Origin: Flavobacteriaceae bacterium
GTDB lineage: Bacteria > Bacteroidota > Bacteroidia > Flavobacteriales > Flavobacteriaceae
Length of the DNA stretch: 64,000 bases
NCBI GenBank assembly: GCA_030726725.1
Contig: JANRDC010000031.1
Coordinates: forward strand, 124,001 to 188,000
Direction of reading: 5' to 3'
Of the stretch, positions 24,175 to 33,074 are shown in pieces (the first letter of the stretch is position 1; every line of letters begins with the position of its first letter). The notes under the pieces are model-generated. The model worked only from the letters and a program-made list of their open reading frames with translations. It made no database searches and was not told where the DNA came from. The translations under genes were made by a program, and so were the position numbers.

Positions 24175-25181
24175 CGACTGCCAAAACCTGGCGTTTCCCA
24201 AGTCTTTAACGATCCATCCGTTCCTGCGTAAACAGCAAACACCTCCAAACACGCTTCTGGACGACCAGCGCACTGTTGTCGGGCTACCCACTGTTGGGTG
24301 CGCTCTAAACCCATAGCCATAAAAGCGGTGGCATAAGCATCCGCAGTGCCGCAATCCGCAGCGATGACACTGACTGCAAGTGTAGAGGAGGGTTCGGCAT
24401 TTCCAGTGATGGGATTGATGGTGTGCACGAATTTCTGACCGCTTACAGGATCCAAAACAAACTTGCGGTAGTTTCCTGAGGAAGCCATAGCTCCTTTATT
24501 AAGCGTGATGGTCCGAATGGGCTGTGCACGGTCTTGGGCTAGTGGGTCGTCAATACCTATACGCCACGGGCTGTTTTTTAGGGTGTTTTGGCCTTTGACC
24601 AATACTTCCCCACCGACCTCAATCAAATAGTTGGAAAAGCCTTTGCGGTCGAGCATCACACCCATGCGGTCAATAGCATAACCTTTAGCCACCGCATTAA
24701 AATCCAAGTACATGCCTTTTTTTTCAAATACAATACTGTTTTGATCGTTCAATATCACTTGATCATATCCGACCAATGGGCGAAGGGAATCCAAAATTGC
24801 TGAACGATCACCTGCTATTGACTCTGGCCCAAATCCCCAAGCATTGACCAGAGGCCCAACGGTAGGGTCAAAAAATCCATCTGTATCCGTGTAAACGCGT
24901 TTTGAAAGCTGAAACACCTCAGCAAACATGGTATCGACAACAACCCCAGATTGGCCATCGTTGATTTTAGAAATATCCGAGGAAGGATCATAGGTGGACA
25001 AAGAACGATTGACCACATGGATCAATGAATCCAACGCTGAGGTGATTTGTGGTGTATCTTCAGCCAAGACCACAATGTTATAAGTGGTTCCAAAAGCTTC
25101 ACCGGAAAAAGTAAAGCGCTGGGTTGTCGGTTGACAAGCCACCAACAAGTAGGCACAGAAAATGCTAATCAGCTGTTTCAT
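24171..25181 (-). CDS. apbE: FAD:protein FMN transferase (lipoprotein)
   Basis: Attaches FMN to threonine residues of NqrB and NqrC. The 336-residue protein has a lipoprotein signal (ISIFCAYLLVACQ, lipidated Cys 16), an FGTTYNIVV opening, the GFFDPTVGPLVNAWGFG motif, DFNAVAKGYAIDRM, VEVGGEVLVKG-like IEVGGEV, and the metal-binding TINPITG plus C-terminal SVIAADCGTADAYATAFMAMG. It lies behind nqrF in the same direction but past a terminator and one small gene, so it may be expressed separately from the nqr operon. Its start overlaps the small gene's end. Confidence 0.94.
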   Translation of the reverse strand: MKQLISIFCAYLLVACQPTTQRFTFSGEAFGTTYNIVVLAEDTPQITSALDSLIHVVNRSLSTYDPSSDISKINDGQSGVVVDTMFAEVFQLSKRVYTDTDGFFDPTVGPLVNAWGFGPESIAGDRSAILDSLRPLVGYDQVILNDQNSIVFEKKGMYLDFNAVAKGYAIDRMGVMLDRKGFSNYLIEVGGEVLVKGQNTLKNSPWRIGIDDPLAQDRAQPIRTITLNKGAMASSGNYRKFVLDPVSGQKFVHTINPITGNAEPSSTLAVSVIAADCGTADAYATAFMAMGLERTQQWVARQQCAGRPEACLEVFAVYAGTDGSLKTWETPGFGSR

Positions 25182-25530
25182 AAGGAATCAATCCGGTATA
25201 AACCACGGTATAAGGTTCGTTCAAGTATAAAGGCAAGGTAGGATCCTGGGTGTTTTGCAAACCCACGCCAGCAAAAAAAGTCTGGGCGTTGAAGGTCTGT
25301 GCATGGGCTGACATTTTATCCATGACTGCAAGTGGAAGCTCTGGATGATCTGGGTAAGCAAATGCCTGGACCACTACAAAAATGCGCTTCCTGTCTTTTT
25401 CACAGACAAACTGAGGATGCTTTTTCAAGGTGCTATTCACGGCGATAAATTCGTATCCGAGTTCTTTCAGAGACTCCCCCACTAAATTCATGGCCAAATT
25501 GTGGCGTTCTTGTTCGTCAAGTGCTTTCAT
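25165..25530 (-). CDS. Small conserved protein between nqrF and apbE
   Basis: A 121-residue soluble protein without signal peptide or cysteine clusters apart from one Cys. It shows an alternating pattern (GYEFIAVNSTLKKHPQFVCEKDRKRIFVVVQAF) and a conserved-looking end, YLNEPYTVVYTGLI. Homologs next to nqr genes in Flavobacteriia are often labelled 'NADH-quinone reductase subunit F', which this is not: it has no FAD, NADH or 2Fe-2S motif. The beta-strand layout is loosely like small nucleases, but no catalytic motif can be defended. It overlaps the apbE start by 17 bases, so a role linked to flavinylation is possible. Function unknown. Confidence 0.7.
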   Translation of the reverse strand: MKALDEQERHNLAMNLVGESLKELGYEFIAVNSTLKKHPQFVCEKDRKRIFVVVQAFAYPDHPELPLAVMDKMSAHAQTFNAQTFFAGVGLQNTQDPTLPLYLNEPYTVVYTGLIPYETAD

Positions 25531-25537
25531 AGCGTAT

Positions 25538-25565
25538 AAAAAAACCGACAGTAAACTGCCGGTTT
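25538..25565 (-). terminator. Intrinsic terminator of the nqr operon
   Basis: On the minus strand an 11-bp stem (25565-25555 with 25552-25542, one A-C mismatch, two-base loop) is followed by a run of seven T. It lies 8 bases after the nqrF stop and separates nqr from the small gene and apbE. Confidence 0.85.
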
Positions 25566-25572
25566 GTTTGTA

Positions 25573-26880
25573 TTAACCTCCGAAATCATCGAAGCGAATG
25601 AGATCATCTGGAATACCGAAGTCTTCACCCATTTTCTGAACCGCCTTGTTCATCATTGGGGGTCCACAGAAATACAATTCGATATCTTCAGGATTCTCGT
25701 GTTTGGATAAATACTGATCGATCACCACATTGTGAATAAATCCAACGAACCCATCACCAGGAGCATCCAGGTTTTCTTTGACTTTCCAATTGTCCTCTTC
25801 CATAGGTTCTGACAAAGCCAGGTAAAACTTAAAGTTGGGGAAATCGCGCTCTAGCGCACGGAAGTGATCTAAGTAGAACAATTCTCTTTTGGAACGACCA
25901 CCATACCAGTAAGTCACTTTTCGTTTGGTCTTGAGGGTTTTGAACAAATGATACAAGTGAGACCTCATCGGAGCCATACCTGCACCACCGCCTACATAAA
26001 GCATCTCTGCCTCTGACTCGTTGATAAAAAATTCTCCATAAGGACCTGAAATAACTACAGGGTCTCCCGCTTTAAGGCTAAAAATATAAGAGGAAGCAAT
26101 ACCTGGGTTCACATCCATCCAACCGTTTTTGGCGCGGTCCCATGGCGGCGTAGCAATACGCACATTGAGCATCACCTCACGTCCTTCAGCAGGGTAAGAA
26201 GCCATAGAATAGGCGCGAACAACCAATTCAGGATTCTTCATCACCAAAGGCCACAGGTTGAATTTATCCCACTCAGCTTTAAACTTATCCGGAGTTTCGT
26301 GTTCTTCAGGGTGAGCCGTGATGTCGATGTCTGCATACTTTACCTCACAAGCAGGAATTTCAATTTGTATATAGCCCCCTGCTTTGTAGTCCATATCCTC
26401 AGGGATTTCGACAACAAATTCTTTGATAAAAGAGGCCACATTGTAGTTGCGCACTACTTTGCCTTCCCACTTTTTAATACCGAATACCTCCTCGGGTATG
26501 GTGATGTCCATGTCCTGTTTTACTTTCACTTGACAGGCTAGTCGAGCTCCTTCATTGAGCTCTCTTTTGGAAAAGTGTGGAATTTCTGTAGGTAATGCTT
26601 CACCTCCACCGCTGTTCACGTGACATTCACACTGAATACAGGTTCCTCCTCCTCCACAAGCGGAAGGCAAGAAAATTTTGCTATTCCCCAAAGTGGACAG
26701 CAATGAGCCTCCGGAGGAAACTTCAATTTTTTTAGTTCCGTTGATGGTAATGGTCACCGGGCCTGAAGGAGATAATTTTTCCTTGGTAAACAACAATAAA
26801 GCCACCAACATTAACAGCAGCACCAAGAAGGCGACTACAGTGATGGTTACGGTTCCGAAAGTACTTGCAGCTAACAACAT
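25573..26880 (-). CDS. nqrF: Na+-translocating NADH:quinone reductase subunit F
   Basis: The electron-entry subunit: oxidises NADH through FAD and a 2Fe-2S cluster. The 435 residues are: an N-terminal membrane helix (about 8-31), a ferredoxin domain with cluster cysteines 75, 81, 84 and 116 (CGGGGTCIQC and ACQ; Cys86 is extra), an FAD-binding domain with RAYSMASYP, and an NADH domain with YVGGGAGMAPMRSHL and FCGPPMMNKAV. It is the last gene of nqrABCDEF, 5 bases after nqrE, and is closed by a terminator. Confidence 0.97.
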   Translation of the reverse strand: MLLAASTFGTVTITVVAFLVLLLMLVALLLFTKEKLSPSGPVTITINGTKKIEVSSGGSLLSTLGNSKIFLPSACGGGGTCIQCECHVNSGGGEALPTEIPHFSKRELNEGARLACQVKVKQDMDITIPEEVFGIKKWEGKVVRNYNVASFIKEFVVEIPEDMDYKAGGYIQIEIPACEVKYADIDITAHPEEHETPDKFKAEWDKFNLWPLVMKNPELVVRAYSMASYPAEGREVMLNVRIATPPWDRAKNGWMDVNPGIASSYIFSLKAGDPVVISGPYGEFFINESEAEMLYVGGGAGMAPMRSHLYHLFKTLKTKRKVTYWYGGRSKRELFYLDHFRALERDFPNFKFYLALSEPMEEDNWKVKENLDAPGDGFVGFIHNVVIDQYLSKHENPEDIELYFCGPPMMNKAVQKMGEDFGIPDDLIRFDDFGG

Positions 26881-26885
26881 AGGAA

Positions 26886-27656
26886 TTATTTTTCAGGGTT
26901 GTTTTGATAAGCCATAGGAGCAGGTGCTGCCTCTAAGGCTGGTGATTCAATAACACTGTCGACAACAACAGAGTCCAAAACCTGTGGAGCAACTGGGGCT
27001 TCTACAGGGATAGTTTGTGCTACAGGAGCTTCATCTCCCCCGGTCAACATACCACCAAAGCTCAAAAACCCAATGGCCATCAAACCAGTTAAGATAAAGG
27101 TGATTCCCAATCCTCTAAGCGGTGCAGGGATATTTGAATAGCGAATTTTCTCGCGGATGGCGGCAATCGCTAAAATCGCCAAAAACCAACCGATACCTGA
27201 GCTAACTCCGTAGTTAAACGCTAGAGCCAAGCTGGGGATTTCTCGGGACTGCATAAAAAGAGAACCTCCCAAAATGGCGCAGTTTACTGCGATCAAAGGC
27301 AAGAAAATACCCAGTGAATTATACAGGGAAGGAGAAAACTTTTCTACCACAATCTCTACCAATTGCACCATAGTCGCAATCGTAGCGATAAACAAAATAA
27401 AAGACAAAAACCCTAGATCGTAATCCGCATACTCAGGTCCTAACCAAACCAAGGCGCCAGAGCGCAAAAGATAATAGTCCAACAACCAGTTTAGAGGAAC
27501 GGTTACCGCCATAACAAAAATAACGGCTGCACCCAGACCTACTGCTGTGGTTACCTTTTTTGAAACTGCCAAATAGGAGCACATCCCCAAAAAGGTGGCA
27601 AAAACCATGTTGTCAATAAAGATTGACTTAAAAAATAATTCTACGTGTTCTAACAT
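26886..27656 (-). CDS. nqrE: Na+-translocating NADH:quinone reductase subunit E, with C-terminal extension
   Basis: A polytopic subunit that with NqrD holds a 2Fe-2S cluster in the membrane. The 256-residue protein matches the family through about residue 205: six helices, FATFLGMCSYLAVSKK with a Cys, and LPLIAVNCAILGGSLF with the second Cys. The usual length is about 200, so roughly 50 residues are added: an Ala/Pro/Val-rich, acidic, probably disordered tail (GGDEAPVAQTIPVEAPVAP and on). It is 12 bases after nqrD and 5 bases before nqrF. Confidence 0.96.
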   Translation of the reverse strand: MLEHVELFFKSIFIDNMVFATFLGMCSYLAVSKKVTTAVGLGAAVIFVMAVTVPLNWLLDYYLLRSGALVWLGPEYADYDLGFLSFILFIATIATMVQLVEIVVEKFSPSLYNSLGIFLPLIAVNCAILGGSLFMQSREIPSLALAFNYGVSSGIGWFLAILAIAAIREKIRYSNIPAPLRGLGITFILTGLMAIGFLSFGGMLTGGDEAPVAQTIPVEAPVAPQVLDSVVVDSVIESPALEAAPAPMAYQNNPEK

Positions 27657-27668
27657 GACAACCAGCTA

Positions 27669-28313
27669 TTAGTGTTCGATCAATTTAGGATTTCTAGATC
27701 GCTGTACCCAAATGATGATACCCACGATAATCAAAGCCATAGGGGACAACAACATAAACCCGTTGTTCTCGTATCCAATGGCGTAAAGACCTGTTTTGGC
27801 GATGGGATCTCCCAATACTGGGAAGCCCAACAGCGTACCAGACCCCAAAAGCTCTCTGAAAAAACCGATAATCACCAAAATAAGGGCATAACCTGCAGCG
27901 TTTCCAATGCCGTCTAGGAAGGCGCGTTTGGGCCCATTGGCCAAGGCAAATGCCTCAAAACGTCCCATGATGATACAGTTGGTAATGATCAAGCCGACAA
28001 AAACAGAAAGTGTTTTGCTCAACTCGTAAGCGAAAGCTTTCAAGGCTTGATCGACCACAATCACCAAGGCAGCTACGACCACCAATTGTACGATAATTCT
28101 GATTTTAGAAGGGATGATGTTGCGCATCAGTGAAATCACCACATTACCCATGGCCAATACAAACATTACTGAAAGCCCCATCACTATGGATGCTTTGAGC
28201 TCTGCAGTGATCGCCAGGGCAGAACAAATACCCAATACTTGTATGGTAATCGGGTTGTTATCCGCTAACGGATCCTTGAGTAAGGCTGCGTCTTTTTTAT
28301 TGAGTAGTGCCAT
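27669..28313 (-). CDS. nqrD: Na+-translocating NADH:quinone reductase subunit D
   Basis: A 214-residue membrane subunit homologous to NqrE and RnfE. Six hydrophobic helices are visible. The cluster cysteines are in IQVLGICSALAIT and GLIITNCIIMGRFEAFA. The length is normal. It starts 2 bases after nqrC ends, in the order A-B-C-D-E-F, and probably shares one transcript with the others. Confidence 0.97.
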   Translation of the reverse strand: MALLNKKDAALLKDPLADNNPITIQVLGICSALAITAELKASIVMGLSVMFVLAMGNVVISLMRNIIPSKIRIIVQLVVVAALVIVVDQALKAFAYELSKTLSVFVGLIITNCIIMGRFEAFALANGPKRAFLDGIGNAAGYALILVIIGFFRELLGSGTLLGFPVLGDPIAKTGLYAIGYENNGFMLLSPMALIIVGIIIWVQRSRNPKLIEH

Positions 28314-28315
28314 AA

Positions 28316-29050
28316 TTACTGTACAGATAAGCTGTTAAAAAATGATTCGTATTTGCTGAAAGAGGTGCTGAGCATGGCGCTTAATCCATTTCCAGTGATG
28401 GTTGCTCCGGCCAATGCATCAACCTCATTGTCGTATTTATCTTCGTTGACCGGATCATTGTTTCCTTTGGCCACGGCAACGCCGACAATGGCTCCGTTGC
28501 TCTCGATGGATTCGCCGATAAAGTCATCCATAAAGTAGCGCATTTTAATGTTGGCTCCCAAACCTGGCGTCTCCCCTTTGTGGTCAAAATAGGCGCCCTG
28601 AATAATCTTCTGGTCGTCTACGGAAACAAATCCCCAAATAGCATCCCAAAGACCCTTACCGCGCATAGGAACGATATAAAACTTCTTGCCATCCTTCTCT
28701 CCGATAAAAAGTGGAAGTCGTGGGTTGTCCGATGCCTCCTCGCGTTTTAAATCGATCAAATAAGCCTCTGGATCCTCAGTGACCTGACCGTCCTGAATCA
28801 CCAATTGTTGGGTGATGTAGGTATCAAACTGGGCTTGAACCTCTGAGGTAGGAATAAAAACAACACTGCTTTCGTCGTTGTTATTCACCCCCATAGCGTA
28901 CAAAATGTTTTGCATTTTTTCAAATCGTTCGTTCGTGCTGATTTGCTCCTTGAGTGTAGAGGAGACAAAAGCCAGCATGGAGCCTACGATCACCACCATA
29001 ACCACGGCAAATACGATGGTGTAACTGTTTTTTTCTGTGTTGATAGCCAT
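28316..29050 (-). CDS. nqrC: Na+-translocating NADH:quinone reductase subunit C
   Basis: A 244-residue FMN-carrying subunit with one N-terminal membrane helix (about 10-30) and a periplasmic FMN-binding domain. The ApbE flavinylation site reads DALAGAT at 211-217, with the FMN-accepting Thr217; the Ser found at the -3 position in Vibrio is Ala here. The GETPGLGANI motif and an inserted loop (GNNDPVNEDKYDNEV) precede it. Its start overlaps the nqrB stop by one base. Confidence 0.96.
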   Translation of the reverse strand: MAINTEKNSYTIVFAVVMVVIVGSMLAFVSSTLKEQISTNERFEKMQNILYAMGVNNNDESSVVFIPTSEVQAQFDTYITQQLVIQDGQVTEDPEAYLIDLKREEASDNPRLPLFIGEKDGKKFYIVPMRGKGLWDAIWGFVSVDDQKIIQGAYFDHKGETPGLGANIKMRYFMDDFIGESIESNGAIVGVAVAKGNNDPVNEDKYDNEVDALAGATITGNGLSAMLSTSFSKYESFFNSLSVQ

Positions 29051-30273
29051 TAGTGAGCGGTTTGAATGTTGGGTAATGAGGTGGCGCGTTTCTTTCTGCG
29101 GGCCACGTTGGCGCGAACTACATAGTGATCAATAGTCGGCGCAAATACGTTCATCAATAGAATAGCGAGGAACACACCTTCTGGATAAGCAGGGTTAAAT
29201 ACGCGGATCAATACAGAAATAAATCCGATAAAGAATCCGTAATACCACTTCCCTAGCTCAGTTTGCGCTCCAGTAACTGGATCTGTAGCCATAAATACAA
29301 TACCAAAGGCCAATCCGCCCACAATCAAATGTTGCCAAAACGGAAAGTTCATCAAATCGTAAAACTTACTGGTTTCTGTAATCCAACCTGCGTTGACCAC
29401 AGCATTAAAAATAAGCCCCATCACCAAAGCGCCAATAACGGCACTGACCATAATGCGCCAGCTGGCAATTTTGGAATAAATCAAAAACAGACCTCCCAAG
29501 AGAATCAAAAATGTAGAGGTTTCACCGACAGAACCTGGTATAAATCCAAAGAACATATCAGATACTGAGTAGGTATACTCCCCTGCTTTATTCTGCGCTA
29601 GGTAACCCAAGACAGTCTCTCCAGAAATCGCATCTGCAGTACCTGCGCGCTCCACAGCTTGGTGGACCCATACTTTATCTCCAGACATCCAAGTGGGATA
29701 CGCGAAAAACAAAAAAGCGCGGATGGTCAATGCTGGGTTGAGAATATTCATCCCAGTACCGCCGAATACTTCTTTTCCGATAACCACACCAAAAGCGACA
29801 GCGATGGCCAACATCCAGAGCGGCGTATCTACAGGCACGATCAGCGGCACTAAAATACCGGTGACCAAATAGCCTTCCTCCACTTCATGCCCCTTCAATA
29901 CGGCAAATAAGAACTCGATGCCCAATCCGACTCCATAGGAAACAATCAATAACGGAAGAATGGTGGTTAACCCAACCCACAAATTATCAAAAGTGAAAAA
30001 GTGTTCCCACATATTAAACTCAGCTGGAAAGCCATTGATGGCAGAGAAATGCTGATATCCTGCATTGAAAAATGAAAACAACATCACAGGGATCAATGAA
30101 ATGATCACTGTGTTCATGGTTCTCTTTAAATCGTCTGCTCCACGAACGTGGGATCCAGAGTGGGTTGTTTCATTGGGTGTGTATAAAAAAGTGTGGATCG
30201 CATTGAATGCAGGCGCCATTTTTTTGCCCTGAAACTTGAGTTTGGTCTCGTGTAATTTATCTTTTAAGCTCAT
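29050..30273 (-). CDS. nqrB: Na+-translocating NADH:quinone reductase subunit B
   Basis: The largest membrane subunit, carrying covalent FMN and riboflavin and forming the Na+ path. The 407-residue protein has about ten helices, the NTVIISLIPVMLFSFFN first helix, KEVFGGTGMNILNPALTIRAF, and GLAFGIVFMATDPVTGAQT. The flavinylation motif is DAISGET at 214-220; the Thr220 acceptor is present, but the -1 residue is Glu where Vibrio has Ala (SGAT). It lies 2 bases after nqrA. Confidence 0.97.
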   Translation of the reverse strand: MSLKDKLHETKLKFQGKKMAPAFNAIHTFLYTPNETTHSGSHVRGADDLKRTMNTVIISLIPVMLFSFFNAGYQHFSAINGFPAEFNMWEHFFTFDNLWVGLTTILPLLIVSYGVGLGIEFLFAVLKGHEVEEGYLVTGILVPLIVPVDTPLWMLAIAVAFGVVIGKEVFGGTGMNILNPALTIRAFLFFAYPTWMSGDKVWVHQAVERAGTADAISGETVLGYLAQNKAGEYTYSVSDMFFGFIPGSVGETSTFLILLGGLFLIYSKIASWRIMVSAVIGALVMGLIFNAVVNAGWITETSKFYDLMNFPFWQHLIVGGLAFGIVFMATDPVTGAQTELGKWYYGFFIGFISVLIRVFNPAYPEGVFLAILLMNVFAPTIDHYVVRANVARRKKRATSLPNIQTAH

Positions 30274-30275
30274 CT

Positions 30276-31622
30276 TTAACCGATTTCTTTTTGTAATAAA
30301 TCCAATCCTTCTCTGATAATTTGTTGGTGTGGCTGCTTAGAAATACACACAAATTCAGTCAGTGCGAAATCTTCAGGAGCCACCTCATATAAACCTAAGG
30401 CTTCCATTTCATCTAAATCTTTGATCATACAAGCCTTGAGCAATTGCATGGGATAGATATCCAGGGGAAACACCTGTTCGTAATGACCCGTAACCACAAA
30501 GGCGCGGTGTTCGCCGTTGGTATTGGTGTTTAGATTGTATTTCTTATTGGGGAAAAGCCAAGAAAAAGTAAGCGCTCGCGTGATAGATACCTTTTCTGTG
30601 ATCGGTTTATTCCATCCAAAAAACTCGTAATCATCTCCTTCTGGAATAGCAGTAACAGCCGTATTGTAATAGCCTAAGTAGCCTTCTTTACAGGATTTTT
30701 TTCCGGTGAGCACGTTTCCGTTAATCACACGTGATCCAGACTTTAAACCAAACTGCTTTAGGGCTTCAAACATAGAGGCGCCTTGCTTTAAAGCGATGTA
30801 TTGGTTTTTCTCAAAGCCAGCACCGACAAAAGCAACAGTTCTGGTCGCGTCGTATATTCCTTGGGTCATCACTTTTCCGATGATGGCCAGATCCACTGCT
30901 TGAATGGTCCAAACAACTTCGCCTTTGTTGATGGGATCCACACGGTTGATCAAGGTGCCCACTAAACCTGCAGGATGTACTCCTGAAACTTTGTGCAATT
31001 GACAATCCTTCAACCCTGAAAAAACAGCGCTCCCTTGAGCGGGAAGCGAGACGTGCACTGAGGGCGTCAACTTGGACAGCGCAGTAATGGCGGCTTGAAT
31101 TTCAGCTACTTGGTCCTGCAATACAAAGTCGAGCTCAGCAGCCAATGGGGCGGTATCCAAACCAGCGATAAAAATTCCCTTGGGCATGGACTGAACGCCT
31201 GCGATGACATCATAAGGTCTTTGTTTGATCAAAGGCCAGCAACCGGAAGCCAACAGCAGTGCCTTGATCTGCTCAGGTTGGGCAGTATTCAAATCAACCA
31301 CCGAGTGCTTGACGTGTTTTTGTTCTGAATCAGCCAAGAGATCAACAGACAAGATTCGTCTGCGCTCACCTCTGTGAATCTCTTGTACCAAACCGCTTAC
31401 TGGAGCTACCACCACAACTTCTGGTCGGTCTTTGTCGCAAAACAAAGGCTCGCCAGACTGCACAGTTTCTCCAGTCTTTTTAAGCATTTTTGGGGTCAAT
31501 CCATGAAAGTCCTCTAGTTGAATTCTGTAGTTTTTGGGGGAGGTAGCTGGAGCGATCTCACGTGATGCCGCGCCGACCAACTTGATGTCCAACCCCTTTT
31601 TAATGTGGATGTCTTGAGACAT
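30276..31622 (-). CDS. nqrA: Na+-translocating NADH:quinone reductase subunit A
   Basis: A 448-residue peripheral, quinone-binding subunit and first gene of the operon. Landmarks are IKKGLDIKLVGAA at the start, FHGLTPKMLKKTGETVQSGEPLFCDK (biotinyl-like fold), HPAGLVGTLINRVDPINKGEVVWTI, and MLKACMIKDLDEMEALGLYEV near the end. I chose the ATG at 31622: the reading frame extends 21 codons further, but MSQDIHIKKGLDIKL is the family N-terminus and the -7 box lies between the two starts. Confidence 0.97.
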   Translation of the reverse strand: MSQDIHIKKGLDIKLVGAASREIAPATSPKNYRIQLEDFHGLTPKMLKKTGETVQSGEPLFCDKDRPEVVVVAPVSGLVQEIHRGERRRILSVDLLADSEQKHVKHSVVDLNTAQPEQIKALLLASGCWPLIKQRPYDVIAGVQSMPKGIFIAGLDTAPLAAELDFVLQDQVAEIQAAITALSKLTPSVHVSLPAQGSAVFSGLKDCQLHKVSGVHPAGLVGTLINRVDPINKGEVVWTIQAVDLAIIGKVMTQGIYDATRTVAFVGAGFEKNQYIALKQGASMFEALKQFGLKSGSRVINGNVLTGKKSCKEGYLGYYNTAVTAIPEGDDYEFFGWNKPITEKVSITRALTFSWLFPNKKYNLNTNTNGEHRAFVVTGHYEQVFPLDIYPMQLLKACMIKDLDEMEALGLYEVAPEDFALTEFVCISKQPHQQIIREGLDLLQKEIG

Positions 31623-31655
31623 ATTCCTTGAAACTAGGTGGTTAAAATTTGGGCA

Positions 31656-31663
31656 CAAAAATA
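31656..31663 (-). promoter_or_regulatory. -7 box of the nqr operon
   Basis: TATTTTTG on the minus strand fits TAnnTTTG and lies 33 bases before the nqrA ATG. A matching -33 TTTG is not obvious. It faces away from the T9SS plug gene, which starts 92 bases further on. Confidence 0.45.
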
Positions 31664-31755
31664 AGGCACATAGCTTTGTTTTCATAATAAATAATTGAAT
31701 TATTTTCAGGGAGGTCTAAGGGGTCTGTATTTTCTGAATTTTGTATCTTTATAGA

Positions 31756-33012
31756 ATGGTTATTCCGTTAAAAAAACCCATTGCAGCACTTTGTTTTTGG
31801 TTGATTTTTTTGTCGATGTCGGCACAAACAATCGAGGAGATCTCTCCCCCAGATCACATCAAAACGGTTGAGTTTTGGGACAGTCAATCGAGAAACTTCC
31901 CAGTTGTGGAACCACAAGGGTCAGTTGTGCTTGAATTTGATGATCTATCAGCAGTAGAAAAAGACTACTACTACGAGATCACCCACCACAATGCTGATTG
32001 GCAGATTTCCCGTTTGCTCAAAACCGAATATTTGAACGGAAATGATCGATTGCGCATTACCCAGTACACCAACAGTTCAGGGACATTGGTCCCCTACAAT
32101 CACTTTCGATTATCGCTGCCCAATGCCCAAACACAGTTTAAGCACAGCGGCAATTACCTGATCACCATTTATGAAGGGTCCGGAAAACCCGTTTTCTCGA
32201 GAAGATTTGCCGTAGTAGATCCCCAAACTTCAGCGCAGATTTCCATCAAAAGAAGTCGGGATATGTCCCAGATCAATACCCATCAATGGATCCAATTTTC
32301 TGTAAGCAGCGTGGGAATTTCGGTACAGAACCCCAACACACAAATCAAAACTGTGCTCTTGCAAAACGACAGATGGGACCGCGCCATCTATGGTTTAAAA
32401 CCTCAATTCAACAACGGAAAACAATGGATTTATCGCTACGGAGCTGCCTCGGGATTTCCCGGAGGCAATGAGTACAGGTATTTTGACACCGCCCAGCTCA
32501 GGTCCAGCAACAATGCGGTACAGCGGATTGAATTGCAAGATATTTACCACCATTATCTATTTGCGGATGTTCCGAGATACAACAGGCCGTATACCCTATT
32601 TCCTGACTTAAATGGAAGATTTGCTGTGCGCAGTCAAGGTTCAGATACACCACAACGAGAGGCCGACTACACTTGGGTTCACTTCTCCTTGTCAGCTCCA
32701 CAAAATCAATCAGGGGATCAAATTTTTGTGATCGGTGGATTTAATCAGTTTCAAATCACACCGGAGTACAGATTGGTGTATCAGGAAAATACACAACGAT
32801 ATGAGGGCGCCTTTTTAATGAAACAAGGATTCTACAATTACAGTTATGTATTGGTGGATGCGCAAGGTAAAAAGGGAGAAGAAACAGTGGATGGAAGCTT
32901 TCACCTCACTGAAAATCAATACACTGTGTTGACCTACTTCAGACCTTTGGGCGCTGTGGCAGATCAATTAATCGGCATCAGTACCGCACAAGGTTTTGCG
33001 GTTGATCCCTGA
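31756..33012 (+). CDS. Type IX secretion system plug protein (DUF5103)
   Basis: A 418-residue exported protein with a signal peptide (residues 1-24, ending SMSAQ). It matches the DUF5103 family, identified as the plug that closes the SprA translocon of the Bacteroidetes type IX secretion system. Landmarks are YYEITHHNADW near the N-terminus, the long NYLITIYEGSGKPVFSRRF strand, YGLKPQFNNGKQWIYRYG, and the C-terminal GGFNQFQITPEYRLVY and YNYSYVLVDAQG. The ATG at 31756 begins the signal peptide. The gene is monocistronic between nqrA (divergent) and the P5C dehydrogenase. Confidence 0.87.
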   Translation: MVIPLKKPIAALCFWLIFLSMSAQTIEEISPPDHIKTVEFWDSQSRNFPVVEPQGSVVLEFDDLSAVEKDYYYEITHHNADWQISRLLKTEYLNGNDRLRITQYTNSSGTLVPYNHFRLSLPNAQTQFKHSGNYLITIYEGSGKPVFSRRFAVVDPQTSAQISIKRSRDMSQINTHQWIQFSVSSVGISVQNPNTQIKTVLLQNDRWDRAIYGLKPQFNNGKQWIYRYGAASGFPGGNEYRYFDTAQLRSSNNAVQRIELQDIYHHYLFADVPRYNRPYTLFPDLNGRFAVRSQGSDTPQREADYTWVHFSLSAPQNQSGDQIFVIGGFNQFQITPEYRLVYQENTQRYEGAFLMKQGFYNYSYVLVDAQGKKGEETVDGSFHLTENQYTVLTYFRPLGAVADQLIGISTAQGFAVDP

Positions 33013-33048
33013 GCACGCGAGTACCCGCCTTACATCAATTGAATAAAC

Positions 33049-33056
33049 TATATTTG
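33049..33056 (+). promoter_or_regulatory. -7 box of the P5C dehydrogenase gene
   Basis: TATATTTG fits TAnnTTTG and ends 18 bases before the ATG at 33075. The in-frame start at 33039 lies upstream of it and is therefore unlikely. Confidence 0.5.
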
Positions 33057-33074
33057 CATTTCAAAATAAACACC

